Of a stretch of DNA of 64,000 bases, positions 32,742 to 41,651 are shown one piece after another; the first letter of the stretch is position 1, and the number at the start of each line of letters is the position of its first letter. Location: assembly GCA_022573715.1 (NCBI GenBank), contig JACZTL010000015.1:1-64000 (forward strand), given 5' to 3'. The notes under the pieces are model-generated. The model did no database searches, had not been told where the DNA came from, and saw only the letters and a program-made list of their open reading frames with translations. Origin of the DNA: Bacteroidota bacterium. GTDB taxonomy: Bacteria; Bacteroidota; Ignavibacteria; Ignavibacteriales; Ignavibacteriaceae. The position numbers and the translations under genes were made by a program.

Positions 32742-34637
32742 TTGAAAAAAATTACTTTCACACTTTTTCTAATTTTATTAGGCTTATTTAATCTAAAAGC
32801 ACAGAATATTTCAGTTCAATCTTTTGGTTTAGAAGGTATTAACTTTTCTGTAAAGATAAACAATATTCCTGATTCAATTAAAAACATTAATGTAGTTTTA
32901 AGTGATAATAAGAAGAAACAAGAATATTTTTTTTCGGTACACAACAGTAAAGTAGACACATCAATTTCTTCAAACCTGACGGGGGATCTAAATTTATCTG
33001 TACCTGTTTTAAAAAATATATCAACAAATATTAGAATTATTCCGGGATGGTTGAGTATTGTGCCTCCTCTTTTAGCTATTTTATTAGCATTAATTTTCAG
33101 GCAGGTGATAATTGCATTGTTGATCGGTATTTGGACAGGTGCAATTTTCATCAATGGTTATAATCCTTTAATAGGTCTTTTAAAAGTAATTGATACATAC
33201 ATTATAAATGCTTTATCAGATATTTCCCATATCCAAATTATCGTCTTCACATCGTTGTTCGGCGGAGTGGTCGGTTTAATATCAAAAAGCGGTGGAACAA
33301 AAGGCCTTGCAGATATAATTTCAAAATTTGCTAAATCGAGAAAATCCGGTATGCTTTCAACTTGGCTAATGGGTATTGCAATATTTTTTGATGATTATGC
33401 AAACACTTTAATTGTCGGTAATTTAATGAGACCAATTACGGACAAATTGCGTATATCAAGAGAGAAACTTTCTTTTATTGTTGATTCTACGGCGGCACCT
33501 GTTGTAAGCATTTTTATAGTCAGTTCTTGGATAGGTTACGAAGTAGGTCTTATTCACGACGGACTGAAAATGATAGGTTCCACTGAAAATGCTTACGATG
33601 TTTTTCTTCAGACAATTCCATATCGTTTTTATTCTATATTGATGATAGTGTTTGTATTTCTTGTTTCTTATTTAAAACGTGATTTTGGTCCTATGTATAA
33701 AGCTGAAAAAAGAGCTGTTGAAGAAGGACGAGTTATGAGAATGGATAATTTAACAGGGAAAGATTTGACGGGATCAACAGAGCTATTTGGAAATGAAGAT
33801 AAAGCCAAATGGTACAATGGTGTCATTCCAATACTTATCCTGGTATGCGGAACTATTCTTGGACTATATATAACAGGTATGAATGCCTTAGCTGAAAAAG
33901 GAATTACAGATTTTGGAATAAGAGATATCATTGGTAATTCCGATTCTTACGTGGCGCTTTTGTGGGCAAGTTTTTCAGCTTGTGTTGTCGCGGGTGTTAT
34001 GATAATATCGCAAAAAATTATGACACTTAAAGAAACTGTTGATGCTTGGTTTATGGGTTTACGATCAATGTTTCTAGCTTTAATAATTTTAACGCTTGCA
34101 TGGTCAATAGGGGCAATAACTAACGAAATAAAAACAGCAGATTACATAGTAAGTATTTTAGGCGATTCTTTAAATCCGCATTATCTTCCGGTTCTTGTAT
34201 TTATAGTTTGTGCAACAATAAGTTTTTCAACCGGAACAAGCTGGGGCACAATGGCAATAATGACACCCATAGTAATTCCACTGGCTGTATCTGTTTCGCA
34301 GCTTTATAATTTCAGTGCACCTGATACACAAATAATTTTATATGGTGTTATTAGTTCTGTTTTAACAGGTTCGGTTTTTGGTGATCACTGCTCACCTATA
34401 TCTGATACAACTATTTTAAGCTCAATGGCATCAGGTTGTGACCATATTGACCACGTTAGAACTCAGTTGCCTTATGCATTAGTTGTCGCATTTTTCTGTA
34501 TGTTAATTGGTAATATACCTATGGCTTACGGATTCTCTCCTTATTTTTCAATAATTATAATTACCGTAATTCTTGTAGCTGTATTATATATTTTCGGTAA
34601 GAAACTTGATTATAAATTAGGTGAAGTGAAAAATTAA
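32742..34637 (+). CDS. NhaC-family Na+/H+ antiporter with secreted N-terminal domain
   Basis: A 631-residue transporter. Residues 1-20 form a signal peptide (FLILLGLFNLKAQ) and about 80 residues of soluble, probably periplasmic, beta-rich sequence follow before the first of about 11-12 membrane helices. The transport core shows NhaC/ArsB-superfamily landmarks: GGVVGLISKSGGTKG, FFDDYANTLIVGNLMRP, a discontinuous helix region with FSTGTSWGTMAIMTPI, and FGDHCSPISDTT. NhaC exchanges Na+ for H+. The start is a TTG at 32742. The extracytoplasmic domain ahead of the core is not part of standard NhaC. It converges on uvrC with only three bases between the stop codons. Confidence 0.87.
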   Translation: MKKITFTLFLILLGLFNLKAQNISVQSFGLEGINFSVKINNIPDSIKNINVVLSDNKKKQEYFFSVHNSKVDTSISSNLTGDLNLSVPVLKNISTNIRIIPGWLSIVPPLLAILLALIFRQVIIALLIGIWTGAIFINGYNPLIGLLKVIDTYIINALSDISHIQIIVFTSLFGGVVGLISKSGGTKGLADIISKFAKSRKSGMLSTWLMGIAIFFDDYANTLIVGNLMRPITDKLRISREKLSFIVDSTAAPVVSIFIVSSWIGYEVGLIHDGLKMIGSTENAYDVFLQTIPYRFYSILMIVFVFLVSYLKRDFGPMYKAEKRAVEEGRVMRMDNLTGKDLTGSTELFGNEDKAKWYNGVIPILILVCGTILGLYITGMNALAEKGITDFGIRDIIGNSDSYVALLWASFSACVVAGVMIISQKIMTLKETVDAWFMGLRSMFLALIILTLAWSIGAITNEIKTADYIVSILGDSLNPHYLPVLVFIVCATISFSTGTSWGTMAIMTPIVIPLAVSVSQLYNFSAPDTQIILYGVISSVLTGSVFGDHCSPISDTTILSSMASGCDHIDHVRTQLPYALVVAFFCMLIGNIPMAYGFSPYFSIIIITVILVAVLYIFGKKLDYKLGEVKN

Positions 34638-34640
34638 GGC

Positions 34641-36464
34641 TTAACTATTTTCGTTAAAATATCTTATTATAATGTTTGCTTTACTTTTCCCTATAACTTC
34701 AGCCAGGGAATTAAAATCAGAATTTTTAATTTTCTTTAAACTTCCAAAAGATTTTAATAACTGTTTTGCTATTGTTTCACCAACACCCACAATATTCGTT
34801 AATTCAGAATGAATGATTCTTTTACTTCTTCTTTGTCTGTGGAATGTAATTGCAAATCTGTGTGCTTCATTTCTTATTTGCTGCAATAATTTTATTCCTG
34901 ATGATGTTTTTGGTATTGACATAGGATCGGAAAATCCCGGGACAAAAACTTCTTCTAATCGTTTTGCAAGTCCGATAATGTCGAAATTTTTAAATCCCAA
35001 TTCTTTTAACACACTAACAGCACTGGAAAGTTGTCCTTTGCCACCGTCAACCATAATTAATTCCGGCAGTAATTCTCCTTCATCTTTTATTTTGGAATAC
35101 CTTCTTTTGATCACCTCTCTCATACTTAAAAAATCGTCCGGACCATCAACACTTTTTATAATAAATTTTCTATACAAACTTTTCTTTGGTTTCCCGTCTA
35201 CAAAAACAACCATACTCGCTACAGAATCGGAGCCCTGAATATTGGATATATCAAAACATTCAATTTTACGGGGAAGAACACTTAATGTTAGATCTCTTTT
35301 TAATGCAGATAATGGATAGGGTAGATTACCCTGTTTTTTCATTTTCTGTAATTGAATTTCTTTTAATTGAAGTGCCGCATTTTGTCTGCACATTTTAACA
35401 AGTGAAAGTGTATCACTTGCTCTTTTGGGGACGACAAATTTAAATTTTCTTTCACATCTTTCATTTAACCATTTAGAAAGAAGTTCTGAATCCGTAGGTT
35501 CTGTCTCCAAAATAATTTCCGGAGGGATTTCAACAAATTCACTATAAAAAAATTTAATTGCAGATGAATAGACCTCAGAAAGTTCCGCTTCATTTTTTAT
35601 GCTAAGATTTAATTGTTTTTTAGAAATCAATTTTCCGCTTCTTATTATGAAAATTGAACACGAAGCAATATTACCCTCATAAGAAACACCAAAAACGTCC
35701 CGGTCGGTAAAATCATTCGATACAACTTTTTGTTTTTCTAATATTCTATTTAAGTTTTTAATTTTATCTCTTATCTCAGCGGCAATTTCAAACTCAAGAT
35801 TTTCCACTGCTATTTCCATTTTTTTTGTCAAAGTTTCGACAAGATTTCCCGTACGCCCTTTTAATACTTTTACAACTTCTTCGACCATTTCATTGTATTC
35901 TGCTTGTGTTTCAAATCCTTCACAAGGTCCGTTGCATTTTTTTATGTGATAGTCCAAGCATACTTTGAAATTTTTCTTTTTCACACTTTCTTCAGTAATG
36001 TTCAATTTGCAGCTTCTAATTTTGAAAGTTTGGTTTATCATTCGTAAAGATGCTTTCATATATTTTACGCTTGTGTAAGGTCCAAAATATCTCGATCCGT
36101 CTCTTTCAACTCTTCTAGTAGAATAAATTCTTGGGAACGGTTCATTTGTAACTTTTATAAACGGAAATGACTTATCATCTTTTAAGTTAATATTGTATCT
36201 GGGTTTATATTGTTTGATGAGATTATTTTCTAACACAAGGGCTTCAATTTCGTTGTCGGTTACAATCAGTTCAAAATCATTTACCTTATTTACCATTACA
36301 AGAGTTTTGGCAGAGTTAAGATTTTTGTGGAAATAACTTTTAACTCTGTTCTTTAGATTCTTCGCTTTGCCTATATATAAAACTGTACCTTTATCGTCAA
36401 TAAATTGGTAAACACCTGCATTTGAAGGCAAATTTTTAAGTTTTGTTTTTATAGCATTGTTCAT
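34641..36464 (-). CDS. uvrC: Excinuclease ABC subunit C
   Basis: UvrC makes both incisions in nucleotide excision repair after UvrAB loads on damaged DNA. The 607-residue chain has the GIY-YIG nuclease domain at the N-terminus (GVYQF..LYIGKAKNLKNRVKSYF), the Cys-rich patch KVCLDYHIKKCNGPC, a UVR motif that binds UvrB (about 205-240), the RNase H-like 5' nuclease with ECFDISNIQGS, and a C-terminal helix-hairpin-helix (NIVGVGETIAKQLLKSFGS). Length is typical. It is a single gene, convergent with the antiporter, with glgC 257 bases upstream. Confidence 0.96.
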   Translation of the reverse strand: MNNAIKTKLKNLPSNAGVYQFIDDKGTVLYIGKAKNLKNRVKSYFHKNLNSAKTLVMVNKVNDFELIVTDNEIEALVLENNLIKQYKPRYNINLKDDKSFPFIKVTNEPFPRIYSTRRVERDGSRYFGPYTSVKYMKASLRMINQTFKIRSCKLNITEESVKKKNFKVCLDYHIKKCNGPCEGFETQAEYNEMVEEVVKVLKGRTGNLVETLTKKMEIAVENLEFEIAAEIRDKIKNLNRILEKQKVVSNDFTDRDVFGVSYEGNIASCSIFIIRSGKLISKKQLNLSIKNEAELSEVYSSAIKFFYSEFVEIPPEIILETEPTDSELLSKWLNERCERKFKFVVPKRASDTLSLVKMCRQNAALQLKEIQLQKMKKQGNLPYPLSALKRDLTLSVLPRKIECFDISNIQGSDSVASMVVFVDGKPKKSLYRKFIIKSVDGPDDFLSMREVIKRRYSKIKDEGELLPELIMVDGGKGQLSSAVSVLKELGFKNFDIIGLAKRLEEVFVPGFSDPMSIPKTSSGIKLLQQIRNEAHRFAITFHRQRRSKRIIHSELTNIVGVGETIAKQLLKSFGSLKKIKNSDFNSLAEVIGKSKANIIIRYFNENS

Positions 36465-36682
36465 AGTCAGAAATTTATGAATATTGTTGTAAACCTGCGA
36501 GTGTTTAATAACAATTTGTAAAACGAATCTCCTGATTCGCTTCTTAAAGATTATTAAAATATTTTTTAAGTGAAACAGCTAGTCTAATACAGACGTATGT
36601 GGTTCTCTTTTCGACAATATATATCAAAATTAATAATTTTGGTGGGGAAAATATTTAATAAATAAAATATTTATAAGCCGAA

Positions 36683-36711
36683 TCTAAAAAAGTCAAATTT
36701 GTCTTTTTAGA
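36683..36711 (-). terminator. Probable glgC terminator hairpin
   Basis: Eight-base arms TCTAAAAA and TTTTTAGA enclose 13 bases, ten bases after the glgC stop on the minus strand. The A/T-rich stem itself provides a U-run in the transcript. The stem has few GC pairs, so the call is tentative. Confidence 0.4.
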
Positions 36712-36721
36712 GCAGACTCAT

Positions 36722-37963
36722 TTATTCCAATACTTGATTTTTTGCAATCACAACAATACCTCTATTAGTAACAATAAATTTCTTTTTATCGGATTCTAAA
36801 TCATACCCTATTTCATAATTTTCAGGTACAATTACATTCTTATCAATAATTGCATTCTTTATTTTTGTGTGTCTTCCAATATTACAGTTATTCATAATTA
36901 TTGAATCTTGTATTTCACTGTAACTGTTAACTTTCACATTTGGTCCGATAAGCGACCTTTCAACATGACCACCGGAAACAATTGTTCCGTCACAAATTAA
37001 AGAATTGAGAGTTTCACCCACACGTTTACCCTCATACCAAACTGTTTTACCCGGAGGAAACTGGTATTGATAAGTCCTTATCGGCCAATTTAAATCATAC
37101 AAATTAAATTCGGGTGAAACACTGATTAAGTCCATGCTTGTTTCAAAATAACTCTCTATCGTACCTATATCTCTCCAATAAGTATTTGACTTTTTGTTTT
37201 CATCTTGAAATTTATATGCAACTACTTTTCTGTTTGAACTAACCAGATAAGGAATTATATCTTTTCCGAAATCATCTGTAGTTAATTGTTTGTTTTCCAT
37301 TTCATCAAATATGTTACTAAGCAACTCGGCATTAAAAACATAAATGCCCATATTTACAAAAGATTTGTCTGGTGAATCCGGGATTGATGGAGGATCATCA
37401 GGTTTTTCTATAAAAGCTTCAACTTCATAATCTTTGTTTGCGCTTACAACACCGAATCGGTTTGCTTCTTTTTTTGGAACTTCTATACAAGAAATAGAAA
37501 CATCAGCTTCATTATTTGAATGATATTGCAGCAACTTAAGATAATCCATTTTATAGATATGATCGCCTGATAAAATAAGAACCCATTTAACTCTTTTGAT
37601 TGATGAAAATAGGTTCTTATTTTGATAAATTGCATTTGCCGTACCCAAGTACCAATCGTTATTCAGCTTTCTCTGTGGAGGAACTGAATATATAAATTCA
37701 CCAAGTTCGGGGTTAAAAATACTCCAGGCTTCATAAAGATGTTGAGTAAGTGAATCCGATTTATATTGTGTTAAAACATAAATCCTTCTCAGACCGGAAT
37801 TAAGGCAGTTTGATAGTGTAAAGTCTATAATTCTATATTTTCCACCAAATGGAACTGCAGGCTTGCTTCTGTATTTTGTTAGCGGAGAAAGTCTTTGTCC
37901 TTGTCCCCCGGAAAGAATCATAGTTACCGTATCACGCAAAAATGATGAACCCGGTGATGTCAT
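36722..37963 (-). CDS. glgC: Glucose-1-phosphate adenylyltransferase
   Basis: GlgC makes ADP-glucose from glucose-1-phosphate and ATP, the committed step of bacterial glycogen synthesis. The 413-residue protein has the nucleotidyltransferase start (MILSGGQGQRLSPLTKYRSKPAVPFGG), FTLSNCLNSG, a substrate-binding VLILSGDHIYKMDY, FIEKPDDP, the catalytic-region WRDIGT, and a C-terminal left-handed beta-helix with hexapeptide repeats that bears allosteric control. No other glycogen genes are adjacent. It is divergent from lpxH with a 239-base AT-rich spacer that must hold both promoters. Confidence 0.95.
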   Translation of the reverse strand: MTSPGSSFLRDTVTMILSGGQGQRLSPLTKYRSKPAVPFGGKYRIIDFTLSNCLNSGLRRIYVLTQYKSDSLTQHLYEAWSIFNPELGEFIYSVPPQRKLNNDWYLGTANAIYQNKNLFSSIKRVKWVLILSGDHIYKMDYLKLLQYHSNNEADVSISCIEVPKKEANRFGVVSANKDYEVEAFIEKPDDPPSIPDSPDKSFVNMGIYVFNAELLSNIFDEMENKQLTTDDFGKDIIPYLVSSNRKVVAYKFQDENKKSNTYWRDIGTIESYFETSMDLISVSPEFNLYDLNWPIRTYQYQFPPGKTVWYEGKRVGETLNSLICDGTIVSGGHVERSLIGPNVKVNSYSEIQDSIIMNNCNIGRHTKIKNAIIDKNVIVPENYEIGYDLESDKKKFIVTNRGIVVIAKNQVLE

Positions 37964-38202
37964 TTTTTTTCCTGTTTATACACATAAATAATTTAAGCTA
38001 TTATTTAATTTATCTTCTAAATAATAAATTTTATTTTATTATAAAAATACATAATTCTTTTTACACAAAAATTATTTTGTCTAAATTCATTTTATAAAAT
38101 GTTGAAATCACTCACCCTCAAATCTATAACATTAAGTTTAATACTTTTCAGAAGTATCAAATAATTCATATCTTTGAACATTATCGATAAAATTTTACCC
38201 AA
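37964..38202. other. Divergent intergenic region, glgC / lpxH
   Basis: 239 bases of very AT-rich DNA between two divergent genes. Several T/A-rich boxes could serve as promoters, but none is distinctive enough to assign. No riboswitch-like structure, repeat or small gene is seen. Confidence 0.35.
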
Positions 38203-38934
38203 ATGGACAAAAAATATTTATTCATATCTGATGTGCATCTCGGTCTTCAATCAAAAGAAATAGAAGAAAAGAAAGAAAAGCTTTTAGTTAAGTTTTTAAA
38301 AGAGATTGCACCGGATTCGGATGAGCTTTTTATTGTAGGTGACCTTTTCGATTATTGGTTTGAGTATAAATATGTTTATCAAAAAGGTTTTTACAGAACA
38401 TTAACCGCATTAAAAGACCTAACTGATAAAGGAGTGGTTGTTCATTATTTTATCGGTAATCACGATTTTATGCATCTTAATTTTTTTGCCGACGAAATTG
38501 GAACAAAATTGTACGAGGAAGCAGTAGAGTTTGTATTAAACGGTAAAAAGTTTTTTATCGCTCACGGTGACGGTATGGTAAAGAATGATTTGGGTTACAA
38601 AATATTAAAATCAATTTTAAGGAATAAAAAAATTCAATGGCTTTATTCCTGGCTTCACCCTGATATTGGAGTTGGTTTGGCAAAGTTTACAAGCAAATCA
38701 AGCAGAGATTATACAACTAAAAAAAATTACGGAAAAGTTGACGGCTTATTTGAAACAGCTAAAAACAAAATTGATAATGGTTTTGACTACGTATTATTCG
38801 GACACGAACATATCAGGAAAGATCTTTCGTATAAAAACGGAAGATATATAAATTTGGGTTTTTGGTTGAATGCACCCTGTTACGCTAAATATGAAAAAAA
38901 TAATTTTGAAATAATTGATATTAAAGATGAGTAA
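38203..38934 (+). CDS. lpxH: UDP-2,3-diacylglucosamine diphosphatase LpxH
   Basis: LpxH hydrolyses UDP-2,3-diacylglucosamine to lipid X in lipid A synthesis on the cytoplasmic side of the inner membrane, so the cell makes LPS-type lipids. This 243-residue calcineurin-like phosphoesterase has the two-metal motifs DVHLG, GDLFDYW, GNHD, HGD and GHEH in order. Helical insertions between the metal motifs match LpxH rather than general phosphodiesterases. The gene overlaps the start of the downstream penicillin-binding protein by eight bases, so the two envelope genes are co-translated. Confidence 0.9.
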   Translation: MDKKYLFISDVHLGLQSKEIEEKKEKLLVKFLKEIAPDSDELFIVGDLFDYWFEYKYVYQKGFYRTLTALKDLTDKGVVVHYFIGNHDFMHLNFFADEIGTKLYEEAVEFVLNGKKFFIAHGDGMVKNDLGYKILKSILRNKKIQWLYSWLHPDIGVGLAKFTSKSSRDYTTKKNYGKVDGLFETAKNKIDNGFDYVLFGHEHIRKDLSYKNGRYINLGFWLNAPCYAKYEKNNFEIIDIKDE

Positions 38935-41149
38935 TAAGAAAAAGGCAAAAAGGAATAAAGGTAAACGCAGATTACTTATCGCATTTATTTTAATAATTCT
39001 TTTTACAGCATTCGGATATTATATTTATGGTGGTCTGCCATCGTTAGAACAACTTGAAAATCCCAAGCCGCAGTTGGCAAGTACCGTTTACACTATTGAC
39101 GGTGAACAGCTTGGCAAATATTTTATTGAAAACAGAATCGAGAAACATTTTTCTGAATTTCCTCCTTTTCTAATTAAAGCCCTTATCTCTACCGAAGATA
39201 GAAAATTTTATAGTCATTGGGGAGTTGATATTTTACGATTTGGTAAAGCAATGGTTAAAAATATTCTTACCTTTTCAAGAGAAGGTGCCAGTACAATTAC
39301 TCAACAGCTTGCAAAGAATCTGTATAAACTAAAATCACATAAAGAAAATATTGCCCAAACTATTGTTAGAAAAATAAGAGAATGGATAACGGCAATTCAA
39401 ATAGAGAAGACATATACAAAAAATGAAATTTTAGAACTTTACTTAAATGTCTCTTACTTTGGAAGAGGAGCCTACGGTGTTGAATCAGCTTCAAAAATTT
39501 ACTTTAATAAAAGTGTAAACGAACTTACTTTGCCTGAAGCTGCACTGTTTGTTGCACTTTTAAAATCCTCTTCATATTATAATCCCGTTCGGCATCCTGT
39601 TGATGCTCTTTTAAGACGTAACCTTGTTATGAGAAGCATGGTTGTGATGCAGGAATTGTCGGAAGCTGATTACAGAAAATTTAAAAAAGAGCCTATAATT
39701 TTATCTGAACATCAAATTAAAGGCAGTAAAAGTATTGCTCCTTATTTTATGGAATATGTTAGGAAAAAACTATCCGCTTTATCAAGTAAATATAATTATG
39801 ATCTATACCGTGACGGCTTAAATATCTATACTACAATTGATTCCAGAATGCAGAAAATTGCAAATGAAGTTGTTGCGGAACATATAACAAATTTTCAAAA
39901 AATATTTAACAGCAGATGGGATTGGGAAGATAATAAAAATTTATTAGCTACAATTTTAGATGAAGATATTAGATATTCAAAAGAATATAAAGAAGCTGAA
40001 ACAAAGGAAGAAAAAGCCAGAATTTATAATAGTTTAAAGTATGATAATAATTTTATTGAGAATGTAAAAAAGGATGCAACAAAAATACAAGTTGGTTTTG
40101 TTGTAATCGATCCTTTCAACGGACAAATAAAAGCTATGGTCGGTGGTGAAAACCAAATATTCGGCAGAGGATTAAATCATGTTACTGAAATTAGAAGACA
40201 ACCCGGTTCTGCTATGAAACCATTTATTTATACAGTAGCAATCAGTAACGGGTATTACCCGACATTTACCATGCTTAATCAAAAGTTTGATTACCATGGC
40301 TGGTCGCCTTCCAATTTTTCTGAAAATGAATACGGGGGTTATACTACATTAAGATCCGCACTTGCTCACTCTTTTAATGTAATTGCAGGAAGAATGACCA
40401 CGAGCAACATTGCTCCGCCAAACCAGGTTGTAAAGTTTGCACATAAAATGGGAATAAAATCTAGGCTTGCAGCTGTTCCTTCAATTGCACTTGGGACCTC
40501 TGAAGTAACACCGCTTGAAATGACATCCGCCTTTGGAACTATTATTAACAAAGGTGTACATGTTTCCCCGACTTCCGTAACAAAAATTGAAGATAGAAAT
40601 AATATTTTAATTGATAAGTTTATACCAATTTACACTGAAGCTATTTCTGTGCAAACCGCTTCTATTATGGCTAATATGCTTCAGTCAGTAGTTACAAGCG
40701 GTACGGGAAGAGGAGTAAGAAGATATTTCTCTTATCCTGCTGCAGGTAAAACCGGAACAACACAAAATTTTGCAGATGCCTGGTACGTCGGTTTTACTCC
40801 TGATCTTGCTGCAGGTGTTTGGGTAGGATTTGACGACCACAGAATCAAGTTTACAAATACTTACGGTCAGGGTGCTGTTGCAGCTATGCCTATTTGGTCA
40901 AAGTTTATGGGCAAGGTTTATAAAGAATTGAATATTCCGATTAAATATTTTCATGTAGCGCCGGGTGTAGTAAGGGCAACATTTTGCAAAACAACAATGG
41001 ATTTAGGTGATTCCAAGATTGCAACATCAAAATGTCCGGAAACTGTTTCGGATATTATAATTTCAAAAGATATGCCGGGCAAGTGTGAAACACACCCTGA
41101 AGACGATAAGATTAAGAAAGAAAAAGATAAAAATAGTTCAGATTGGTAG
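38927..41149 (+). CDS. Class A penicillin-binding protein (PBP1A type)
   Basis: A bifunctional peptidoglycan synthase of 740 residues counted from the ATG at 38927. A short basic N-terminus and one membrane segment (about 16-35) precede a GT51 glycosyltransferase domain (STEDRKFYSHWGVD with the catalytic Glu, GASTITQQLAKNLY, KTYTKNEILELYLN). The transpeptidase domain has Ser428 in PGSAMKPF, a second motif SFNVIAG, and KTGTTQ. It polymerises and cross-links lipid II outside the inner membrane. It overlaps lpxH by eight bases. The frame is open slightly upstream (38915), but those residues are probably untranslated. A pentapeptide-like tail with Cys residues (NSSDW end) follows the catalytic part. 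Confidence 0.93.
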   Translation: MSNKKKAKRNKGKRRLLIAFILIILFTAFGYYIYGGLPSLEQLENPKPQLASTVYTIDGEQLGKYFIENRIEKHFSEFPPFLIKALISTEDRKFYSHWGVDILRFGKAMVKNILTFSREGASTITQQLAKNLYKLKSHKENIAQTIVRKIREWITAIQIEKTYTKNEILELYLNVSYFGRGAYGVESASKIYFNKSVNELTLPEAALFVALLKSSSYYNPVRHPVDALLRRNLVMRSMVVMQELSEADYRKFKKEPIILSEHQIKGSKSIAPYFMEYVRKKLSALSSKYNYDLYRDGLNIYTTIDSRMQKIANEVVAEHITNFQKIFNSRWDWEDNKNLLATILDEDIRYSKEYKEAETKEEKARIYNSLKYDNNFIENVKKDATKIQVGFVVIDPFNGQIKAMVGGENQIFGRGLNHVTEIRRQPGSAMKPFIYTVAISNGYYPTFTMLNQKFDYHGWSPSNFSENEYGGYTTLRSALAHSFNVIAGRMTTSNIAPPNQVVKFAHKMGIKSRLAAVPSIALGTSEVTPLEMTSAFGTIINKGVHVSPTSVTKIEDRNNILIDKFIPIYTEAISVQTASIMANMLQSVVTSGTGRGVRRYFSYPAAGKTGTTQNFADAWYVGFTPDLAAGVWVGFDDHRIKFTNTYGQGAVAAMPIWSKFMGKVYKELNIPIKYFHVAPGVVRATFCKTTMDLGDSKIATSKCPETVSDIIISKDMPGKCETHPEDDKIKKEKDKNSSDW

Positions 41150-41153
41150 AAAA

Positions 41154-41171
41154 GCCCGAATGATGAAATTG
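41154..41171 (+). repeat. Partial direct copy of the tRNA-Leu 5' end
   Basis: GCCCGAATGATGAAATTG matches the first 18 bases of the tRNA-Leu at 41477 (GCCCGGATGGTGAAATTG) at 16 of 18 positions, in the same orientation and 323 bases upstream. The remaining tRNA arms cannot be found after it, so it is a fragment, not a second tRNA. The pair of copies brackets the small GIY-YIG gene. Confidence 0.55.
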
Positions 41172-41234
41172 TGCTAAAGGCATCCCTTCGGGAGTAGACC
41201 TATTTACCTACAGGCAGGCATATTAGGTTCATAA
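41172..41234. repeat. Dispersed intergenic repeat remnant
   Basis: GC-richer than its surroundings, with a CATCCCTTCGGGAG core and a CCTACAGGCAGGCA word. It lies directly upstream of the GIY-YIG gene. Similar CCCGAAG/CTCCGGG words recur at about 41580-41625 and 45640-45650, suggesting degenerate copies of one extragenic repeat family. Boundaries are approximate. Confidence 0.35.
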
Positions 41235-41450
41235 ATGTATATTGTTTATGAAATTAGGAATCTGAAAAGGGTCTATATTTATGTAGGGATGACTTCTAAT
41301 TTAGAAGAAAGAATTAAGAGACACAATAAAGTGTATGAAAAAACTACAAAACCATATAGACCGTTTGAATTAATATACGCTGAAGAATGTGAGAACAGAA
41401 TCAATGCACGATGTAGAGAAAAATATTTTAAGTATAGTATTGGTAAATAG
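41235..41450 (+). CDS. Small GIY-YIG nuclease-domain protein
   Basis: A 71-residue protein of the UvrC/homing-endonuclease type GIY-YIG fold: VYEIRNL for the first beta strand, YIYVGMTSNLEERIKRHN for the second with the catalytic Arg, a FELIYAEE strand, and an arginine-rich helix ending REKYFKYSIGK. Family members are usually 80-95 residues, so it is slightly short at the C-terminus. Such single-domain genes occur sporadically in intergenic DNA and their function is unknown. It sits between the penicillin-binding protein and tRNA-Leu, preceded by a copy of the tRNA 5' end, which suggests a recent arrival. The first strand reads YIYVG, a GIY-YIG variant. Confidence 0.75.
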   Translation: MYIVYEIRNLKRVYIYVGMTSNLEERIKRHNKVYEKTTKPYRPFELIYAEECENRINARCREKYFKYSIGK

Positions 41451-41476
41451 TTCTTAAAGTGTATCAAATAAAAATT

Positions 41477-41560
41477 GCCCGGATGGTGAAATTGGTAGAC
41501 ACGCTAGGTTCAGGGTCTAGTTGGCGCAAGTCAGTGCAGGTTCGACCCCTGTTCCGGGCA
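41477..41560 (+). tRNA. tRNA-Leu (anticodon CAG)
   Basis: 84 bases folding as a class II tRNA. The acceptor stem is GCCCGGA paired with TCCGGGC, with discriminator A at 41560. The D-arm has GGTAGAC, the anticodon arm is CTAGG-TTCAGGG-TCTAG with CAG at 41511-41513, the long variable arm is typical of leucine tRNAs, and the T-arm is GCAGGTTCGACCCCTGT. CCA is not encoded (ACAA follows). It reads CUG codons, which are rare in this AT-rich genome. Confidence 0.95.
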
Positions 41561-41651
41561 CAAAAAATATAGAGGTTCTCCCGAAGAGATTTCTATGGAA
41601 GAATCACCCTCCGGGTACAGTAAAAAATAGCTGAATGCTGGTAACTATAAA

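Noticed and set aside
41154-41234. Possible second tRNA-Leu
   Set aside because: Only the first 18 bases resemble the tRNA; no matching acceptor 3' strand, anticodon arm or T-arm follows. Treated as a partial repeat.
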